Below are positions 62,357 to 64,000 of a stretch of DNA of 64,000 nucleotides, piece by piece; positions within the stretch are counted from its first letter, which is position 1; every line of letters starts with the position of its first letter. A program made the translations under genes and the position numbers. The notes under the pieces were generated by a model. It was given only the letters and a program-made list of their open reading frames with translations, was not told where the DNA came from and did not search any database. Origin of the DNA: Citrobacter portucalensis (lineage in GTDB: Bacteria > Pseudomonadota > Gammaproteobacteria > Enterobacterales > Enterobacteriaceae); NCBI RefSeq assembly GCF_002042885.1, contig NZ_MVFY01000017.1, positions 23,491 through 87,490 on the forward strand, written 5' to 3'.

Positions 62357-63190
62357 GTGGATACGGAATTGTTAAAAACTTTCCTGGAAGTTAGCCGGAC
62401 ACGCCACTTTGGCAGGGCTGCTGAAGCGCTCTATCTGACCCAATCAGCGGTTAGTTTTCGGATCAGACAACTGGAAAATCAATTGGGTGTAAACCTGTTC
62501 ACCCGACACAGAAACAATATCCGCTTAACCGCTGCAGGTGAAAAATTATTACCTTACGCTGAAACGCTGATGAATACGTGGCAAGCAGCACGTAAGGAGG
62601 TTGCGAATACCTCGCGGCATAACGAGTTTTCTATTGGTGCCAGCGCATCCCTCTGGGAATGCATGCTTAATGGCTGGCTGGGGCGTTTGTACCAATCCCA
62701 GGAGCCGCAATCCAGCCTGCAATTTGAAGCGAGGATCGCGCAGCGACAGTCGTTAGTAAAACAGCTTCATGAACGACAGCTTGATCTATTGATTACTACC
62801 GAAACGCCCAAAATGGACGAATTTAGCAGCCAACTGTTGGGATATTTCACGCTGGCGCTCTATTGCAGTTCTCCTTCACAAACCAAAGATGAACTGAATT
62901 ATCTGCGTCTGGAATGGGGACCTGACTTTCAGCAACACGAGGCTGGATTGATTGCGGGAGATGAAGTGCCGGTACTTACCACCAGTTCGGCAGAATTAGC
63001 CAGGCAGCAACTTTCAGTCCTCAAAGGTTTTAGCTGGCTGCCGGTCAACTGGGCTAAAGGTAAAAGCGATCTCCATACGGTTACCGACAGTACAACGCTT
63101 TCACGCCCGTTATATGCAGTTTGGCTGCAAAATAGCGATAAACATGCGCTGATTTGCGATCTGCTGAGAACGAATATTCTGGAAGATTAA
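62357..63190 (+). CDS. hdfR: LysR-type regulator HdfR
   Basis: 277 residues. The start is GTG 62357 ([20 protein letters not shown]) with GGAG six bases before it. The helix-turn-helix is at about 17-36 ([19 protein letters not shown]). HdfR represses flhDC flagellar genes and activates gltBD in E. coli. The effector domain is more diverged from E. coli than the DNA-binding part. An in-frame ATG four codons upstream overlaps the ribosome site. Confidence 0.93.
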   Translation: MDTELLKTFLEVSRTRHFGRAAEALYLTQSAVSFRIRQLENQLGVNLFTRHRNNIRLTAAGEKLLPYAETLMNTWQAARKEVANTSRHNEFSIGASASLWECMLNGWLGRLYQSQEPQSSLQFEARIAQRQSLVKQLHERQLDLLITTETPKMDEFSSQLLGYFTLALYCSSPSQTKDELNYLRLEWGPDFQQHEAGLIAGDEVPVLTTSSAELARQQLSVLKGFSWLPVNWAKGKSDLHTVTDSTTLSRPLYAVWLQNSDKHALICDLLRTNILED

Positions 63191-63252
63191 GGAAAACGCT
63201 GGCAAGGATGCCGGGAGTAAAATAGAAAGAAGGAAAAACTCAAATTACAGGT

Positions 63253-63285
63253 AAAAAAAAATCCTTAGCAATAATGCTAAGGATT
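63253..63285 (-). terminator. Terminator of the rrn operon
   Basis: On the minus strand AATCCTTAGCA-TTAT-TGCTAAGGATT (63285-63260 region, 11-bp stem) is followed by seven further T residues. It closes the 23S-5S-aspT-trpT transcript. Confidence 0.9.
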
Positions 63286-63290
63286 GTTTC

Positions 63291-63366
63291 TGGCAGGGGC
63301 GGAGAGACTCGAACTCGCGACACCCGGTTTTGGAGACCGGTGCTCTACCAACTGAGCTACGCCCCT
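63291..63366 (-). tRNA. trpT: tRNA-Trp (anticodon CCA)
   Basis: 76 nucleotides with encoded CCA. The 5' end is AGGGGCGTAGCTCAGTTGG and the anticodon loop is CTCCAAA. Compared with E. coli trpT as I recall it, position 11 is C (was U), the 15-48 Levitt pair is G-C (was A-U), and position 50 is C (was G), which gives a C-U mismatch with 64 in the T-stem. It is the last gene of the rrn operon. Confidence 0.96.
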
Positions 63367-63380
63367 AAATCTTCTTATCA

Positions 63381-63406
63381 TTAAGCCTGCTTAGTAGCAG
63401 GCTTAA
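63381..63406 (-). other. Hairpin between aspT and trpT
   Basis: An 11-bp stem (ttaagcctgct at 63381-63391, agcaggcttaa at 63396-63406) with a four-base loop lies in the spacer. It is probably an RNA processing or partial termination structure. Confidence 0.6.
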
Positions 63407-63418
63407 TTTTCTAATAAG

Positions 63419-63495
63419 TGGCGGAACGGACGGGACTCGAACCCGCGACCCCCTGCGTGACAGGCAGGTATTCTAACCAACTGAACTACCGCTCC
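63419..63495 (-). tRNA. aspT: tRNA-Asp (anticodon GUC)
   Basis: 77 nucleotides with encoded CCA. The 5' end is GGAGCGGTAGTTCAGTTGG and the anticodon loop is CTGTCAC. It follows 5S rRNA, the layout of rrnC-type operons. Confidence 0.97.
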
Positions 63496-63548
63496 ACCGA
63501 ATTTCTTTGTCACCACCCGGATTCTTCATCCCGGTTTACTGCAATTTG

Positions 63549-63668
63549 ATGCCTGGCAGTTCCCTACTCTCGCATGGGGAGACCCCACACTACCATCGGC
63601 GCTACGGCGTTTCACTTCTGAGTTCGGCATGGGGTCAGGTGGGACCACCGCGCTACAGCCGCCAGGCA
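63549..63668 (-). rRNA. rrf: 5S ribosomal RNA
   Basis: 120 nucleotides on the minus strand, from TGCCTGGCGGCTGTAGCGCG to its paired end CTGCCAGGCAT. Internal landmark CCGAACTCAGAAGTGAAACG is present. Confidence 0.97.
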
Positions 63669-63762
63669 AATTCTGTTTATCAACACGCTTTTGCATGTCA
63701 ATCTAATCTGTAATCAAACTGAATCTTGTGTCTGTCTTTCGCCAAAACATCTTCGGCGTTGT

Positions 63763-64000
63763 AAGGTTAAGCCTCACGGTTCATTAGTATCGGTTAGCTC
63801 AATGTATCGCTACACTTACACACCCGACCTATCAACGTCATCGTCTTTAACGTTCCTTCAGGACTCTCAAGGAGTCAGGGAGAACTCATCTCGGGGCAAG
63901 TTTCGTGCTTAGATGCTTTCAGCACTTATCTCTTCCGCATTTAGCTACCGGGCAATGCCATTGGCATGACAACCCGAACACCAGTGATGCGTCCACTCCG
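63763..64000 (-). rRNA. rrl: 23S ribosomal RNA, 3' end (cut by window edge)
   Basis: The minus strand ends in GTGAGGCTTAACCTT at 63763, the known 3' end of enterobacterial 23S rRNA, with GGTTAGCTCAA complement just inside it. Only about 238 bases are in the window. The 94-base spacer to 5S holds nothing else. Confidence 0.96.

Noticed and set aside
63691..63912. Short plus-strand frames across the 23S 3' end
   Set aside because: They lie on the complement of ribosomal RNA and its spacer.

Overview
The window is a stretch of core chromosome from a gammaproteobacterium of the family Enterobacteriaceae. Gene order, protein sequences and the RNA genes match the Escherichia/Salmonella/Citrobacter lineage between metE and an rrn operon. 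The map is inverted relative to the usual E. coli orientation. It is not E. coli K-12: ilvG is intact, fabV lies between ilvY and ilvA, aslA/aslB are missing beside the tRNA cluster, and a split Rpn-family gene lies between rhtB and rhtC. A Citrobacter-like genome is plausible, but I cannot fix the species by reading alone.

Layout. (1) 1-10 kb: the 5' part of metE and its divergent regulator metR, then bioP/yigM, yigL, pldB, rhtB, the split Rpn gene, rhtC, recQ and pldA. (2) 10-22 kb: yigI, rarD, corA with its long regulated leader, SOS-controlled uvrD, the yigB-xerC-yigA-dapF-lptM cluster, cyaY and cyaA. (3) 22-27 kb: the hemCDXY operon, the sRNA gene glmZ, and the tRNA operon Arg-His-Leu-Pro. 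(4) 27-42 kb: yifK/thrP, then the complete twelve-gene enterobacterial common antigen (ECA) operon wecA-wzzE-wecB-wecC-rffG-rffH-wecD-wecE-wzxE-wecF-wzyE-wecG, transcribed leftward. (5) 42-49.5 kb: rho with its leader, trxA, rhlB-gppA, rep and ppiC. (6) 49.5-60 kb: branched-chain amino acid genes ilvC/ilvY, fabV and the ilvLXGMEDA operon with its attenuator. (7) 60-64 kb: comM/yifB, maoP/yifE, hdfR, then the 3' end of an rrn operon (tRNA-Trp, tRNA-Asp, 5S and the end of 23S, all leftward).

How it works together. Most genes are housekeeping. The ECA operon covers the whole route from lipid I synthesis (WecA) through UDP-ManNAcA (WecB, WecC), TDP-Fuc4NAc (RffH, RffG, WecE, WecD), transfer (WecG, WecF), flipping (WzxE) and chain assembly (WzyE, WzzE). 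The ilv region carries acetohydroxyacid synthase II, reductoisomerase, dehydratase, transaminase and threonine deaminase. Visible regulation includes MetJ/MetR sites, a LexA box at uvrD, a CRP site at cyaA, an IlvY operator, the ilv attenuator and the corA and rho leaders. Seven REP/BIME sites and two copies of a longer palindromic repeat lie between genes.

No wholly unknown multi-gene system is visible. The observations most worth checking are the split Rpn nuclease gene with a well-placed internal start resembling an intragenic antitoxin, the two structured 73-bp repeats with a compensatory base change, a divergent tRNA-Trp, an 18-bp perfect inverted repeat beside glmZ, a REP inside the uvrD leader, and fabV inside the ilv cluster.
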